A stretch of 64,000 nt of DNA, from NCBI RefSeq assembly GCF_039535095.1, contig NZ_BAAAWN010000001.1:4712001-4776000 (forward strand), written 5' to 3'. Position 1 is the first letter of the stretch, and each line of letters starts with the position of its first letter. Shown piece by piece: positions 43,942-53,798 of the stretch. Source of the DNA: Arthrobacter ramosus (GTDB lineage: Bacteria; Actinomycetota; Actinomycetes; Actinomycetales; Micrococcaceae). A program made the translations under genes and the position numbers. The notes under the pieces were generated by a model. That model had not been told where the DNA came from, did no database searches, and saw only the letters and a program-made list of their open reading frames with translations.

Positions 43942-43951
43942 CAAACGTTTG
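43942..43951. promoter_or_regulatory. Palindrome CAAACGTTTG upstream of the MFS promoter
   Basis: Ten-base perfect palindrome, ten bases upstream of the -35 box. The AAACGTTT core is like LacI-family operators, but there is no regulator gene beside it. Confidence 0.35.
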
Positions 43952-43979
43952 CGTACGGGCATCCGAATGTTAAGAGTGG

Positions 43980-44882
43980 TCAGGAACTCAGCGGCACGTT
44001 GTCGATCAACCGCACGGGTCCGACCTTCGCCGCAATGATCGCAAGCCCTTCACCGCGGAAAGGAGTTTCCTTGCAGTTTTCGGCGAGCGGTTCCAGCGTG
44101 CGGGGATCGACGACGTCGAAATAGTCCAGCTTCACGAGGGGCTGGGATTCAACGAGCGCGACGGCGGAGTCCAGCTCGAGCGGTTCGTTTGCCAGGGCGC
44201 GGGACTCGATGAGGCGGAGGGCACGGGACAGCACCAGCGCAGCCTCCCGCTCTTCTTCGGAAAGGAAACGGTTCCGGCTGGAAAGCGCCAGCCCTTCAGT
44301 GTTGCGCACGGTCGGCACGGCCACGATGTCCACCGGAAAGCTGAGATCGGCCACCATCCTCTTCACGAGGGCCAACTGCTGGGCATCCTTCTGGCCGAAG
44401 TACGCGCGGTACGCGGCAGCACCGCCGTCGACGGCTGGACCGCCAGGCATGCCGTAGTGCAGCAGTTTGGCGACCACCGTGAGGGCGCCGTCGAAGTGGC
44501 CGGGACGCGAGGCGCCCTCCCATTTCTCGCCCAGCGGTCCCGACGTCACCCGGACCAGCGGCTCTCCACCGGGGTAAACCTCGTCAACGGAAGGGGCGAA
44601 GACGAGATCCACGCCCTCGGCGTCCAGGAGGGCCATATCGGCATCGAGCGTACGCGGGTAGCGTTCGAGGTCCGCGGCCTCGCCGAACTGCAGGGGATTC
44701 ACGAAGATGGACGCCACCACGACGTCGTTCTGCTCGACGGCGGTGCGGGCCAGCGCTGCGTGACCGGTGTGCAGCGCTCCCATCGTGGGGACGAGGCCTT
44801 GCGAGCTGCCGCGCTTTTCCGCGAGCAACCGCGCGCTTTCGGCCCGCAGTTCCGCTGCCGTGGTCACAAGTTTGATGGCCAT
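43980..44882 (-). CDS. panC: Pantothenate synthetase (pantoate-beta-alanine ligase)
   Basis: PanC joins pantoate and beta-alanine using ATP, the last step of vitamin B5 synthesis. The 300-residue product has the ATP-site motif [10 protein letters not shown] (32-41), the substrate segments [20 protein letters not shown] and [16 protein letters not shown], and SSRNRFLS near 190, equivalent to the KMSKS loop. Its ATG lies two bases after the stop of the DUF2520 gene. It is the last gene of the folate/pantothenate operon; no panB or panD is in the window. Confidence 0.96.
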   Translation of the reverse strand: MAIKLVTTAAELRAESARLLAEKRGSSQGLVPTMGALHTGHAALARTAVEQNDVVVASIFVNPLQFGEAADLERYPRTLDADMALLDAEGVDLVFAPSVDEVYPGGEPLVRVTSGPLGEKWEGASRPGHFDGALTVVAKLLHYGMPGGPAVDGGAAAYRAYFGQKDAQQLALVKRMVADLSFPVDIVAVPTVRNTEGLALSSRNRFLSEEEREAALVLSRALRLIESRALANEPLELDSAVALVESQPLVKLDYFDVVDPRTLEPLAENCKETPFRGEGLAIIAAKVGPVRLIDNVPLSS

Positions 44883-44884
44883 TC

Positions 44885-45835
44885 TCAGTTTCCTTCCTGC
44901 GTCCCGGCAGCGTCGTTGCCTGGACAGTCCTCACCGTTGTCCGGCGTACCTGAGCCGTCCAAGGCGTTGTTGATGTCACCAAGCTGGCCCTCTTTGAGCA
45001 GGCCACGGTTGACCGCGCGGCGGGCCGTGGCGCGGGCCATGGCCCGGTAGGCGGCGAGGACATCGCCGCCGGCACCGCCGTCGTACTCCTGGAGGGCCTC
45101 CGCATGGGCGGCCACGGTTCCCACATCCCCACGGGCCACGGGCCCGGTCAACGCGGACTCGCCTGAGGCCAGTGCGTTCTCCAAGGTGGCGCGGAGCAAG
45201 GGACCGAGCATGCGTTCCGGAGCGTCGACGCCGATGTCCCGAAGCAGCTGGGATGACTGGGCCACGAGGGTGACCATGTGGTTCGAGCTGTGCGCGAGGG
45301 CTGCGTGATAGAGCGTGCGATCGGCCTCGGCGATGGCCACCGGTTCGGCACCCATCTCCACCACGAGGGCTTGGGCGATGGGCAACATCGCGGCGTCGGC
45401 GGTGACCCCGAAGGTGCAGTCCATGAGCCGGGTCAGGTCCAGGCTCATGCCCGTGAACGTCATGGCCGGGTGGAGGGCGAGCGGAATGGCGCCTGCCGCG
45501 CGGACCGGCTTCAGTATTCCGACGCCGAAGCGGCCGGAAGTGTGCGCCACAAGTTGACCGGGCTGCCATGCTCCGAGCTTGGCCAGTCCCGCCACGAGTT
45601 CGCCGAGGGCATCGTCCGGAACAGCAAGGAGCACCAACTCGGACCGCTCCACGATTTCCTGGATTTCGAGGATCGGGACCCCCGGCAGCAGCGTCTCCGC
45701 CCGCTCCCGGCTCGCCTCCGACACTGCGGAAACCCCGACGACGGCGTGCTCGGCTCCGCGCAGGGCCGCACCCAACACGGCACCCACCTTGCCGGCGCCA
45801 ACGATTCCTACGCCGAGTCGTCCTGGCCTAGCCAT
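44885..45835 (-). CDS. Rossmann-fold and DUF2520 domain protein
   Basis: A 316-residue protein with an N-terminal NAD(P)-binding Rossmann fold ([18 protein letters not shown], near 6-23) and a C-terminal helical DUF2520 domain ([25 protein letters not shown]). This fusion is commonly encoded directly before panC in actinobacteria; it resembles ketopantoate reductase-like or ProC-like dehydrogenases, so a part in pantoate supply is often guessed, without proof. ATG 45835 overlaps the end of the previous gene by eight bases. The C-terminal tail is acidic and probably disordered. Confidence 0.85.
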   Translation of the reverse strand: MARPGRLGVGIVGAGKVGAVLGAALRGAEHAVVGVSAVSEASRERAETLLPGVPILEIQEIVERSELVLLAVPDDALGELVAGLAKLGAWQPGQLVAHTSGRFGVGILKPVRAAGAIPLALHPAMTFTGMSLDLTRLMDCTFGVTADAAMLPIAQALVVEMGAEPVAIAEADRTLYHAALAHSSNHMVTLVAQSSQLLRDIGVDAPERMLGPLLRATLENALASGESALTGPVARGDVGTVAAHAEALQEYDGGAGGDVLAAYRAMARATARRAVNRGLLKEGQLGDINNALDGSGTPDNGEDCPGNDAAGTQEGN

Positions 45836-47327
45836 GGTCGGGGTCCTCCTGGGTTGATGCACGCTGCATGGCATGCGTGGTCGGCGGGGCCGGGGCGGGC
45901 ATCGCCACGGGCGGAAGTTGAGCCAGCCATTGCTCGCTACTCTGCAGTTTGCGGGCCTTCCGGGCTCGGGCCGCCTGCTGGTCGAACAAGCCGACTGCTT
46001 CCTCGGTGGCTGCCTGGATGAGCCGGGGCGCCACCGGCCCTGGCGTCGTATGCAACACGAGGTCGGCCACGCCGAACAGCCGGGCCAACGGACCTTGGTG
46101 GAGGGCGATCGACTGGGTTCGTTGATGCGGGACCATCACCAACTTCCGCCACAAACGGCCGGAGCGCAGCAGCAGGGCCGTGTCCGTTGAGAGGAAGCCG
46201 TTGCGTCGCCAGCCCAACGGGGAAAGAATCCAGGCACGCTTCGGGGTGGTGACAAAGCCGGCGCCGGAATCCAGGCCGGTCAACCCGGCTGTGAACACGC
46301 GCTCCGGGTCGGCGATACCGGGGTCGGGCAAGACGAGTGAGAGCATCGTCATCACCTCGGCCTTCCGGCCGACTGGAAGCAGCATGGTCCGGTGCTCGCC
46401 TTCGCTGCGGTGGTGTTCACCATAGCCGGCAACGTTCACGTGGATCCGATACCAGCCGAGAATGCGCCACAGCGGCGGCTGCGTGACCTTGACGGCCTGG
46501 ATGCGGCCGGGAGGCACGGTCTGGGCCCGGGTATCCAGGAGTCCGTAGCGCACACGGATGCCGTCCGGGGAAATTGCCGCCGTGAAGTTGTAGCCCGTGT
46601 TGAACGAGCGCCAGTAGGCGGTACCCAGGCCGAGGATTGCTGGAATCAAGTAGAGGATGAAGGCCCGGGACTCGGTCAGCACTGAAACCAGCACGGACGC
46701 GATGGCGCTGAGCACAATGAAGAAGCTCTGCTCGCTCAAGATCAGCGAACCGACAAGCCTCCCAGGCGGCACGTAGAGCACCACCTGTTCGGGTGCCTCG
46801 GGCACCTCGACCGTTTCGCTCCCGTCGGCAATACCGGCGGCCCGGCCCAGGATGGTGGCACGGAGCTGTTTGGCCTGAGCGAGCCTGAGGTACGAGAGCC
46901 GCACCGCCGAGTGGCCGGCGTCGGCCACCTCGAACTTCAGCTCCGCGAGCCCGAAAATACGGGCAAGCAGGGGCTGCACGATGTCGATGGCCTGCACCCG
47001 GTCAAGCCGCGCCTGGCGCTGCTGTTTGAACAGGAAGCCGGTGTTGACCCTGACATAGCCTTCGGCAAGCTGGTACCGGGTGAAATACCAGCTGAGGACG
47101 AAGGACCCCAAAGCCAGCAACAGCACGACGCCGCCCCCGGCCAGGAGCCAAAGCGTGCGTTCGTTGAAGTTGTCGCCGATGGTCCCGCGGCCTTGGAGGG
47201 CTCGTTCAAAGGTATCGCGGCCGAAGAAATAGACGATCGCCGCTAGCGCCACCCATCCCCGCACGAATGGCGACGCCGGGTGGACGCGGTGCCAGCCGCC
47301 GTCGACCACGGTCTGTTCCTGGGTCAC
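45828..47327 (-). CDS. PH-domain membrane protein (YdbT-like, larger partner)
   Basis: A 499-residue membrane protein with several hydrophobic pairs, for example GWVALAAIVYFFG and LWLLAGGGVVLLLALGSFVLSWY. After each pair comes a bacterial PH domain (bPH_2): around RQARLDRVQAIDIVQPLLARIFG, PPGRIQAVKVTQPPLWRILGWYRI and PHQRTQSIALHQGPLARLFGVADL. Three repeats are thus visible, as in the YdbT family. GTG 47327 overlaps the stop of the smaller PH gene (GTGA). In Bacillus the YdbS/YdbT pair is linked to resistance to certain bacteriocins; the role here is unknown. Confidence 0.85.
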   Translation of the reverse strand: MTQEQTVVDGGWHRVHPASPFVRGWVALAAIVYFFGRDTFERALQGRGTIGDNFNERTLWLLAGGGVVLLLALGSFVLSWYFTRYQLAEGYVRVNTGFLFKQQRQARLDRVQAIDIVQPLLARIFGLAELKFEVADAGHSAVRLSYLRLAQAKQLRATILGRAAGIADGSETVEVPEAPEQVVLYVPPGRLVGSLILSEQSFFIVLSAIASVLVSVLTESRAFILYLIPAILGLGTAYWRSFNTGYNFTAAISPDGIRVRYGLLDTRAQTVPPGRIQAVKVTQPPLWRILGWYRIHVNVAGYGEHHRSEGEHRTMLLPVGRKAEVMTMLSLVLPDPGIADPERVFTAGLTGLDSGAGFVTTPKRAWILSPLGWRRNGFLSTDTALLLRSGRLWRKLVMVPHQRTQSIALHQGPLARLFGVADLVLHTTPGPVAPRLIQAATEEAVGLFDQQAARARKARKLQSSEQWLAQLPPVAMPAPAPPTTHAMQRASTQEDPDHG

Positions 47328-47836
47328 AGCCCGGCCAGCCTCGCTTCGCCGCGGGCCGAAAGCTGCTCTCGCAGCCGTGCGCCTTCAGCGGCGGGAAGTC
47401 CGGGAAGGTGTGCGTTGGTTCCAGCCGAGGCGGTGTGGAGTTTGAGGGTGCACAGCCCCAAGAGCCGCTCGACGGGTCCAACCGCTACATCGACGAACTG
47501 CATCCGGCCATAGGGAACCACCATGGTCCGCTGGAAGAAGATGCCGCGGCGGATCAGCAGGTCGTCGTCGCGTTCCGCATAGCCGATGGCCCTCACTTGC
47601 CTCGGGATCAACACGAGCCGCCACAGGGCAAGAAGCAGAAAGGCCGCGGGAACGGCGACGGCGAGCCACAGCGGTGGCCACTTCCACCATCCCAGTTCCA
47701 CGAAGAGCAAGGGCAGGCTGAACAGGCCTATCGTGATCACGTTGCCGATGGCCCACTCGACGAGCCGCACCGTCACGTATTTCGGCGAAACGCGCAGCCA
47801 CTGGATGCCAGGAGGATCAATCGCCGCGGTATGCAT
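47324..47836 (-). CDS. PH-domain membrane protein (YdbS-like, smaller partner)
   Basis: A 170-residue protein with two close membrane helices (VEWAIGNVITIGLFSLPLLFVELGWW and PPLWLAVAVPAAFLLLALWRLVLI), then a single bPH_2 domain containing GIFFQRTMVVPYGRMQFVDVAVGPVERLLGL. The repeated phrase RMQFVDV...PVERLLGLCTL is the same as in the larger partner's domains. ATG 47836 lies inside the end of the DUF3180 gene and overlaps it by 20 bases, and its stop overlaps the next gene. The pair is likely to form one membrane complex. Confidence 0.85.
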   Translation of the reverse strand: MHTAAIDPPGIQWLRVSPKYVTVRLVEWAIGNVITIGLFSLPLLFVELGWWKWPPLWLAVAVPAAFLLLALWRLVLIPRQVRAIGYAERDDDLLIRRGIFFQRTMVVPYGRMQFVDVAVGPVERLLGLCTLKLHTASAGTNAHLPGLPAAEGARLREQLSARGEARLAGL

Positions 47837-48338
47837 ATTCGCCTTCGCCCTTGGCCTCGCCACGGCGTGAATCCCTGACGTCGGGGCCGCCTTCCAGGTC
47901 TTCCGGAGGGATTCGGCAGAACCGCTCCACCACGAGCCCCACGATGGTCATGATCAGACCGCCGCCGCCCATGATGAGCGCGAGCCACAAGATGCCTTGG
48001 TCGCTGCGGAGGCTCCAAAGCCGGAGTTGCTCAATCACGATTCCCGCATGCCAGCCCAGCAGCACCGTGCCCGCATAGGCGCAGGCCTGGGCCAGGATCA
48101 GGGTTCGCGCGGCCAGGATGGGGTTGAGCATGGTCTTCTTCTTGCCGTTGCGCCAGCGCAGGACACGGATGCCCATGATCAACGTGAGCACCGCGATGAA
48201 GCCCATGGTCACCAACGCGGAAGGGGGAAGCACCGGCGTCGCCATGCTGTAGCGCGTGGTGAGCACAGTGGTCAGCCAGCCAATTGCGGCAAGAACGACG
48301 GCGATGATCGCCAACAAGAGCGGACGCATGGCCTTCAT
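47817..48338 (-). CDS. DUF3180 family membrane protein
   Basis: A 173-residue protein with four hydrophobic helices (about 6-28, 40-58, 80-100, 115-137) and a charged C-terminal tail. The small actinobacterial DUF3180 family is usually found directly behind folK, as here, but nothing is known about its action. ATG 48338 follows the folK stop by three bases; an internal ATG at 48329 is an alternative. It is coupled to the PH-domain genes by overlap. Confidence 0.85.
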   Translation of the reverse strand: MKAMRPLLLAIIAVVLAAIGWLTTVLTTRYSMATPVLPPSALVTMGFIAVLTLIMGIRVLRWRNGKKKTMLNPILAARTLILAQACAYAGTVLLGWHAGIVIEQLRLWSLRSDQGILWLALIMGGGGLIMTIVGLVVERFCRIPPEDLEGGPDVRDSRRGEAKGEGEYAYRGD

Positions 48339-48341
48339 GGG

Positions 48342-48881
48342 CTACTCCACCGCTCCCGCGGCAGCGACGCTGCCGGATCCGTCGAAACCGTCGAAAGGCC
48401 GAAGCCCGGGAAAGTCCTCGGCCTTGGTGGCCAGCTCGGCGACGCTTTCACCGTTGAGCCGCGCTGCAGGATCCAGGAGGGCCCATGGATAGAGCACGAA
48501 GGCACGCTCCGCAGCCCGCGGATGCGGCAGGGTCAGTGTTTCGTCGTCGCTCGTGAGTTCGCCGTAGACGATGATGTCCACGTCCAACGTGCGGGGGCCC
48601 CAGCGGACCTCGCGGACCCGGTGGTGCATTTGTTCGACGTCGTGGCAGTGCTGCAAGAGTTCCAGCGGCGCAAGGGTGGTCTCAATGGCGATCACCATGT
48701 TGAGGAAATCCGGTTGCCCCACGGGCCCGCCCACGGCTTTGGTCTGCACCACGGGAGAGACGCCGAGCAGGCGGATTTCCGGGCGGTCAACGAGGTCGGC
48801 AACGGCGGTGGACAGGGTGTCGTTCCGCTCGCCCAGGTTGCTGCCAAGGGCCAGGATGGCTTTCGTGAAACGGGAGCTCAT
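48342..48881 (-). CDS. folK: 2-amino-4-hydroxy-6-hydroxymethyldihydropteridine diphosphokinase
   Basis: FolK transfers pyrophosphate from ATP to hydroxymethyl-dihydropterin in folate synthesis. The 179-residue protein shows ILALGSNLGER at the N-terminus and the key block VRWGPRTLDVDIIVYG, with the Mg-binding aspartates in DVD, then TLPHPRAAERAFVLYPW. It is about 20 residues longer than E. coli FolK because of a C-terminal extension. ATG 48881 overlaps the folB stop (ATGA). Confidence 0.96.
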   Translation of the reverse strand: MSSRFTKAILALGSNLGERNDTLSTAVADLVDRPEIRLLGVSPVVQTKAVGGPVGQPDFLNMVIAIETTLAPLELLQHCHDVEQMHHRVREVRWGPRTLDVDIIVYGELTSDDETLTLPHPRAAERAFVLYPWALLDPAARLNGESVAELATKAEDFPGLRPFDGFDGSGSVAAAGAVE

Positions 48882-49237
48882 GCACGCTCCCTGTGGACAC
48901 TGACAGTGACGTCACCGAAGGGCACTTCGATGGGAGCCTTGGGTTTGTGGACCGTGACATCGACGGCGGCGACGTTGAAGCCCGCCAGAATCCCCTCGGC
49001 GATCCGCACGGCGAGGGCCTCGATCAGGTTGAGTGGCTCGCCCGTAACGAGGGACGTAATGTACTCGGCCACTTCACCGTAGTGGGCCGTGAACTGCAGG
49101 TCATCCGTTTCCGCGGCCTTGCTGAAATCGGTGTACAGCACCGCGTCGACGACGAACGGCTGTCCGTCCCGGCGCTCGAAGTCGAAGACGCCGTGATGCC
49201 CGACGGCGGTCACGCCGGTCAGTGTGATCCTGTCCAA
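48878..49237 (-). CDS. folB: Dihydroneopterin aldolase
   Basis: FolB cleaves dihydroneopterin to hydroxymethyl-dihydropterin and glycolaldehyde. The 119-residue product has GVTAVGHHGVFDFERRDGQPFVVD, the catalytic Tyr in TAHYGEVAEYI, LIEALAVRIAEGIL and VTVHKPKAPIEVPFGDVTVS with the catalytic Lys. TTG 49237 is chosen: GGGGGAGGAA stands seven bases upstream, whereas the longer frame from 49261 would use that run as codons. It lies 29 bases after folP and overlaps folK. Confidence 0.94.
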   Translation of the reverse strand: MDRITLTGVTAVGHHGVFDFERRDGQPFVVDAVLYTDFSKAAETDDLQFTAHYGEVAEYITSLVTGEPLNLIEALAVRIAEGILAGFNVAAVDVTVHKPKAPIEVPFGDVTVSVHRERA

Positions 49238-49266
49238 GCCGGTTCCTCCCCCTCTGTTCACGAAGC

Positions 49267-50172
49267 TTAGCGTCTGATGCGCGCAGCAACCTTGACGGCG
49301 TCAAGGCTGGGGCCGACGTCGTGGACGCGCACAGCCCAGGCGCCGTTCGCGGCACTGATTGCCGTGATGGCCGCAGTGGCATGGTCCCGCTCCTCCGGTG
49401 CCGCCGACTTGCCGGCCACGGTCAGGAGCGTCCCGAGGAAGCGCTTGCGGGAAGCTCCGATCAGGACCTTGTGGCCAAGCTCATCCAGCTTGCCGATGTA
49501 CTTGAGGAGTTGCCAGTTCTGGTCCTCATCCTTGGAGAAACCCAGGCCGGGATCCACAATGATTTGCTCCGCTGTGACGCCTGCCGCGTAAAGCTTGTCG
49601 CGGACGCCCTTGAGCTCCTCAATGACTTCTTCCACGACATTCCCGTAGTCGGCAAGGCTGTTCATGGTCTCCGCGTCGCCCCGGCGATGCGTCAGGACGT
49701 AGGGCACCTTGGTACGAGCGACGAGTTCGGCCATCTCAGGTTCGATGCTCAGCCCGGAGACGTCGTTGATGATCGCGGCGCCGGCCTCCACAGCCGCAGC
49801 GGCCGTCGACGCGTGCGTCGTGTCGATGCTGACAAGCGCCCCGGCCTTCACGAGTGCCTGGATCACCGGCAAGACCCGCCGTTGTTCTTCTTCCGGGGAG
49901 ACGGGTTCGGCGCCCGGGCGGGTCGATTCGCCCCCGACGTCGATGATGTCCGCTCCGGCGTACAACATGCGCAAAGCGTGGGCGATGGCGGTGTCCGCCG
50001 TGGGGTGCTTGCCGCCGTCGCTGAATGAGTCCGGCGTGACGTTCAGAATTCCCATGACGAGCGTGCGGTCGGCCGGCAGGTCCGCGAAGCGGGCGGCCGG
50101 ACGGGGTTTGCGGAGAATGGGCAGGGGGCTGGTAGCCGGGCCCGTTCCTGGTGCGGCTGCGAGGGAATCCAT
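49267..50172 (-). CDS. folP: Dihydropteroate synthase
   Basis: FolP joins hydroxymethyl-dihydropterin pyrophosphate and p-aminobenzoate and is the target of sulphonamides. The 301-residue TIM-barrel enzyme shows LVMGILNVTPDSFSDGGK, DIIDVGGESTRPGAEP, VSIDTTHASTAAAAV, INDVSGL, IIVDPGLGFSKD and LIGASRKRFLG in order. No change typical of known sulphonamide resistance can be judged by eye. It starts eight bases after the folE stop, so the two are probably co-translated. Confidence 0.97.
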   Translation of the reverse strand: MDSLAAAPGTGPATSPLPILRKPRPAARFADLPADRTLVMGILNVTPDSFSDGGKHPTADTAIAHALRMLYAGADIIDVGGESTRPGAEPVSPEEEQRRVLPVIQALVKAGALVSIDTTHASTAAAAVEAGAAIINDVSGLSIEPEMAELVARTKVPYVLTHRRGDAETMNSLADYGNVVEEVIEELKGVRDKLYAAGVTAEQIIVDPGLGFSKDEDQNWQLLKYIGKLDELGHKVLIGASRKRFLGTLLTVAGKSAAPEERDHATAAITAISAANGAWAVRVHDVGPSLDAVKVAARIRR

Positions 50173-50180
50173 GGTCTTTA

Positions 50181-50846
50181 TTACCTTCCGAGTATGAGGC
50201 TCATGGCTTCGGCGCGGGTGGCCGGGTCATGAAGTTGCCCGCGCACTGCGCTGGTGACGGTCTTGGCACCGGGCTTGCGGATGCCACGCATCGACATGCA
50301 CATGTGTTCGCATTCGACGACGACGATCGCGCCCCGTGGCTTGAGGTAGGTCACGAGCGCTTCGACGATCTGGGTGGTCAGGCGTTCCTGCACCTGGGGA
50401 CGGCGGGCATAAATGTCCACGAGACGGGCCAGCTTGCTCAGCCCCGTCACTTTGCCATCGTGGGAAGGGATGTATCCAACGTGCGCGACGCCGTGGAACG
50501 GTACCAAATGGTGCTCGCACGTGGAATAGAACGGGATGTCCTTGACCAGCACGAGTTCCTCATGGTCGAGGTCGAACGTGGTGGACAGGACGTCTTCGGG
50601 ATCCTGGTGCAGGCCCGCGAAGACCTCGGCGTAGGCTTTGGCAACGCGCTTCGGCGTATCCACCAGTCCGCCACGGTCCGGGTCCTCGCCCACGGCAATG
50701 AGGATCTCGCGGACGGCCGCCTCGATGCGGGGGCGGTCGACCTTATAGTGGTGTCCGCGGCCGTGGCCGCCTGATTTCCCCCCGGAAGTGCCGCCGAAGT
50801 CATCACTGGCGGCACCGCTGAAGTCGTCGTCGTCGATGTGAGTCAC
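50181..50846 (-). CDS. folE: GTP cyclohydrolase I
   Basis: FolE converts GTP to dihydroneopterin triphosphate, the first step of folate synthesis. In the 221-residue product zinc ligands are Cys110 and His113 ([10 protein letters not shown]) and Cys183 (EHMCMSMRG), with the [23 protein letters not shown] signature between. The first 32 residues are a Gly/His/Asp-rich extension. GTG 50846 is selected: a TAAGCT box lies seven bases upstream, overlapping the ftsH stop codon, so a promoter inside the end of ftsH may give leaderless folE mRNA. Confidence 0.96.
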   Translation of the reverse strand: MTHIDDDDFSGAASDDFGGTSGGKSGGHGRGHHYKVDRPRIEAAVREILIAVGEDPDRGGLVDTPKRVAKAYAEVFAGLHQDPEDVLSTTFDLDHEELVLVKDIPFYSTCEHHLVPFHGVAHVGYIPSHDGKVTGLSKLARLVDIYARRPQVQERLTTQIVEALVTYLKPRGAIVVVECEHMCMSMRGIRKPGAKTVTSAVRGQLHDPATRAEAMSLILGR

Positions 50847-50853
50847 AGCAGAA

Positions 50854-50859
50854 AGCTTA
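50854..50859 (-). promoter_or_regulatory. Leaderless -10 box of folE overlapping the ftsH stop
   Basis: TAAGCT on the minus strand, seven bases before GTG 50846. Its first three bases are the TAA stop of ftsH. Confidence 0.5.
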
Positions 50860-52926
50860 GCCTTGATGCGAAACGTCGGTGCCCGCGTCAGGTCCTTGGC
50901 CGGTGAATGACTCCTGGCTGCCGACTCCCTGCGGGTGCGGGGACTGAGCGTCCAAGGGCTCTTCGAGACGCGCGGCCTTGGCCTCTTCCTGTGCCTCGCG
51001 TTCAGCCTTCTCTGCGCGGGATTCCACCGGCGGGATGGTCTGGACCGGACGGGACTCCTTGGAGAGCCACACCTCGCGGAAGTCACGCTTGCGGATGTCG
51101 CGGAAGATGTAGGCGATCTCGGCCTGATTCAGCGTTTCACGCTCAAGCAGTTCGAGGGCCAACTGATCCAGGACGTCCCGGTTCTCGGTCAGGATGGCAT
51201 AGGCCTCGTCGTGGGCCTGATCGATCAGGCGGCGCACTTCCTCGTCAACGATGTACGCCACCGAGTCCGAGTAGTTGCGTTCTTGTGCCATGTCTCGACC
51301 CAGGAACGGCTCGCCGCCGCCTGCGCCAAGCTTCACGGCGCCGATGCGCTCGCTCATGCCGAACTGGGTGACCATCTTGCGCGCAGTTCCGGTGGCCTTT
51401 TCGATATCGTTCGAGGCGCCCGTCGAGGGGTCGTGGAAGACGATTTCCTCTGCAACGCGCCCACCCATGGCATAGGCCATTTGGTCCAGGAGTTCGTTGC
51501 GCGTGATCGAGTACTTGTCGTCCTCCGGGACAACCATGGTGTAGCCGAGGGCGCGGCCTCGGGGCAGGATGGTGATCTTCGTGACAGGGGCGGAATTGCG
51601 CAGTGCTGCCGCCACCAGGGCGTGGCCGCCCTCGTGGTAGGCGGTGATCTTCCGCTCCATTTCCTTCATGACGCGGCTACGCTTCTGCGGGCCGGCCATG
51701 ACGCGGTCGATTGCCTCGTCCAGGGCGCGGTCGTCAATCAGGTTGGCATTGGACCTGGCAGTCAGGAGGGCGGCCTCGTTGAGCACGTTGGCAAGGTCCG
51801 CACCGGTGTAGCCCGGGGTCTTCTTCGCGACGCCCTTGAGGTCGACGCCGTGGGCCATCGGCTTGCCTTTGGCATGGACATTCAGGATCTGTTCGCGACC
51901 AATCAGGTCTGGTGCTTCAACAGTGATCTGGCGGTCGAAGCGGCCAGGACGGAGCAGGGCGGGATCCAGGACGTCCGGACGGTTGGTTGCCGCGATCAGG
52001 ATGACGTTGGTCTTGACGTCGAAGCCGTCCATTTCGACCAGGAGCTGGTTGAGGGTCTGCTCGCGCTCGTCGTTGCCACCGCCAATACCGGCGCCACGGT
52101 GACGTCCGACGGCGTCGATCTCGTCAACGAAAATGATGGCGGGCGCATTTGCCTTGGCTTGTTCGAAGAGGTCGCGGACGCGGGAAGCGCCGACACCTAC
52201 GAACATTTCAACGAAGTCCGAGCCGGAGATGGAGAAGAACGGGACGCCGGCCTCGCCTGCGACGGCGCGGGCCAGGAGGGTCTTGCCGGTGCCCGGAGGC
52301 CCGTACAACAGCACACCCTTGGGGATCTTTGCGCCAACAGCCTGGAACTTTGCCGGTTCCGCGAGGAATTCCTTGATCTCCTGGAGCTCTTCGACGGCTT
52401 CATCGGCACCGGCGACATCCGAGAAGGTGACCTGCGGCATGTCCTTGTTGACCAACTTGGCCTTCGACTTGCCGAACTGCATCACCTTGGAACCGCCGCC
52501 TTGCATGCGCGAGAGCAAGAACCAGAAAAGCACACCCAGCAGGAGTACGGGGATGAGGAGCGAGAACAGTCCGGAGAACCAGTTGTTCTCGACAGGCTGG
52601 TCCGTGAAGCCGCCGGATGGTTGGGCGTTGGTGACGGCCTTGACGACATCCCCGGCTCGCGCGGTGACGTAGAAGAACTGGACGTTCTTGCCCTTGTCCT
52701 GGCCATCGATGACGAGGTTGTCTTTCAGCGTCAGGTCAACGCGGTTCTCGGCATCGTAGATTTTGGCCTGGTCCACTTTGCCGCTCTGGGCGAGGATCGC
52801 GAGGCCCTTGTCGGTGTCGATACGGGTGGATCCACCGGGGGCAAGGGTTGCAAATGCCACCAGGAGCAAGCCGACTACGACAACAATCCAGATGCCCGGG
52901 CCCTTGAAGAAACTCTTAGCTTTCAT
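50857..52926 (-). CDS. ftsH: ATP-dependent zinc metalloprotease FtsH
   Basis: FtsH is a membrane-bound AAA+ protease that removes damaged membrane proteins and regulators. The 689 residues contain helix 1 (12-29), a periplasmic-side domain, helix 2 (117-138), Walker A GPPGTGKT (209-216), Walker B IIFVDEID, the SRH region ([18 protein letters not shown]) and the zinc site [12 protein letters not shown]. The Gln/Glu-rich C-terminus is typically long in actinobacteria. ATG 52926 ([11 protein letters not shown]) has GGAG 12 bases upstream. It is the first gene of the folate/pantothenate run. Confidence 0.96.
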   Translation of the reverse strand: MKAKSFFKGPGIWIVVVVGLLLVAFATLAPGGSTRIDTDKGLAILAQSGKVDQAKIYDAENRVDLTLKDNLVIDGQDKGKNVQFFYVTARAGDVVKAVTNAQPSGGFTDQPVENNWFSGLFSLLIPVLLLGVLFWFLLSRMQGGGSKVMQFGKSKAKLVNKDMPQVTFSDVAGADEAVEELQEIKEFLAEPAKFQAVGAKIPKGVLLYGPPGTGKTLLARAVAGEAGVPFFSISGSDFVEMFVGVGASRVRDLFEQAKANAPAIIFVDEIDAVGRHRGAGIGGGNDEREQTLNQLLVEMDGFDVKTNVILIAATNRPDVLDPALLRPGRFDRQITVEAPDLIGREQILNVHAKGKPMAHGVDLKGVAKKTPGYTGADLANVLNEAALLTARSNANLIDDRALDEAIDRVMAGPQKRSRVMKEMERKITAYHEGGHALVAAALRNSAPVTKITILPRGRALGYTMVVPEDDKYSITRNELLDQMAYAMGGRVAEEIVFHDPSTGASNDIEKATGTARKMVTQFGMSERIGAVKLGAGGGEPFLGRDMAQERNYSDSVAYIVDEEVRRLIDQAHDEAYAILTENRDVLDQLALELLERETLNQAEIAYIFRDIRKRDFREVWLSKESRPVQTIPPVESRAEKAEREAQEEAKAARLEEPLDAQSPHPQGVGSQESFTGQGPDAGTDVSHQG

Positions 52927-53144
52927 CTGTTCGGGGGCTCCGCCCCGTCCCTCCTGGTAGTGCTGCACGGCGCAGCTTCTGCGCGCGTGTGGTGCTGCGT
53001 CAGTTTCTAGCTTTACACCGTTCGGAGTGATTCACGCATAGTGAGGGGCAAAAGTTCCCTCTAGGCGTACATGAACGCGGAATTCCGGAAACTCTCGGGG
53101 GAAATCCATGGTTCTTTCAGGATCCAACGTCACTGCAAAAAGCG

Positions 53145-53174
53145 AAAGCGGCCTCCCCAACAGGAGGCCGCTTT
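53145..53174 (-). terminator. Terminator of hpt
   Basis: AAAGCGGCCTCC (53145-53156) and GGAGGCCGCTTT (53163-53174) make a 12-base-pair stem; minus-strand readthrough then meets CGCTTTTTGC. It separates the tilS-hpt unit from ftsH. Confidence 0.88.
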
Positions 53175-53215
53175 TCACTCCGCGAACCGCGCCGCGGTGG
53201 TTCGCTTCGGAAGAG

Positions 53216-53770
53216 CTATTCGTAAACGTGCGGGGCGAGGGTTCCCACAAAGTCCAGGTTGCGGTATTTCTCGGCGTAATCCAGTCCGTAGCCGACGACG
53301 AATTCGTTGGGGATGTCATAGCCGACATACTTGACGTCGATCTCGACCTTGGCGGCCGTAGGCTTACGGAATGCCGTGCAGATTTCCACGGAAGCGGTGC
53401 CTCGCGATTCGAGGTTGGTCTTGAGCCAGGAGAGGGTCAGGCCGGAATCGATAATGTCTTCGACAATCAGGACATCCTTGCCCATGAGGTCGGTATCAAG
53501 GTCCTTGAGGATGCGCACGACGCCGGAGGACTGGGTACCGGAGCCGTACGAAGACACCGCCATCCAGTCCATGCTGACGTGGCTGTGCAGCGCACGCGCG
53601 AGGTCTGCCATGACCATGACGGCGCCCTTGAGCACGCCGACGATCAGCAGCTCACGGCCCTCGTAGTCCTTGTCAATCTGTGCAGCAAGTTCGGCGATCC
53701 GTTGCTGGATCTGCTCCTTGGTGTAGAGAACGTGTTTGAGGTCTGCCTGGACGTCGTTTGAATCCACCAA
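53216..53770 (-). CDS. hpt: Hypoxanthine phosphoribosyltransferase
   Basis: Hpt salvages hypoxanthine and guanine with PRPP. The 184-residue protein has the PRPP-binding loop [14 protein letters not shown] (near 98-111), [10 protein letters not shown], and the purine-site segment [24 protein letters not shown] 53770 follows the tilS stop by 28 bases. tilS-hpt-ftsH order is widely conserved in bacteria, and that supports both assignments. Confidence 0.96.
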   Translation of the reverse strand: MVDSNDVQADLKHVLYTKEQIQQRIAELAAQIDKDYEGRELLIVGVLKGAVMVMADLARALHSHVSMDWMAVSSYGSGTQSSGVVRILKDLDTDLMGKDVLIVEDIIDSGLTLSWLKTNLESRGTASVEICTAFRKPTAAKVEIDVKYVGYDIPNEFVVGYGLDYAEKYRNLDFVGTLAPHVYE

Positions 53771-53798
53771 TGGCTCCTGTGTTGATGCGTGGGTGCGG

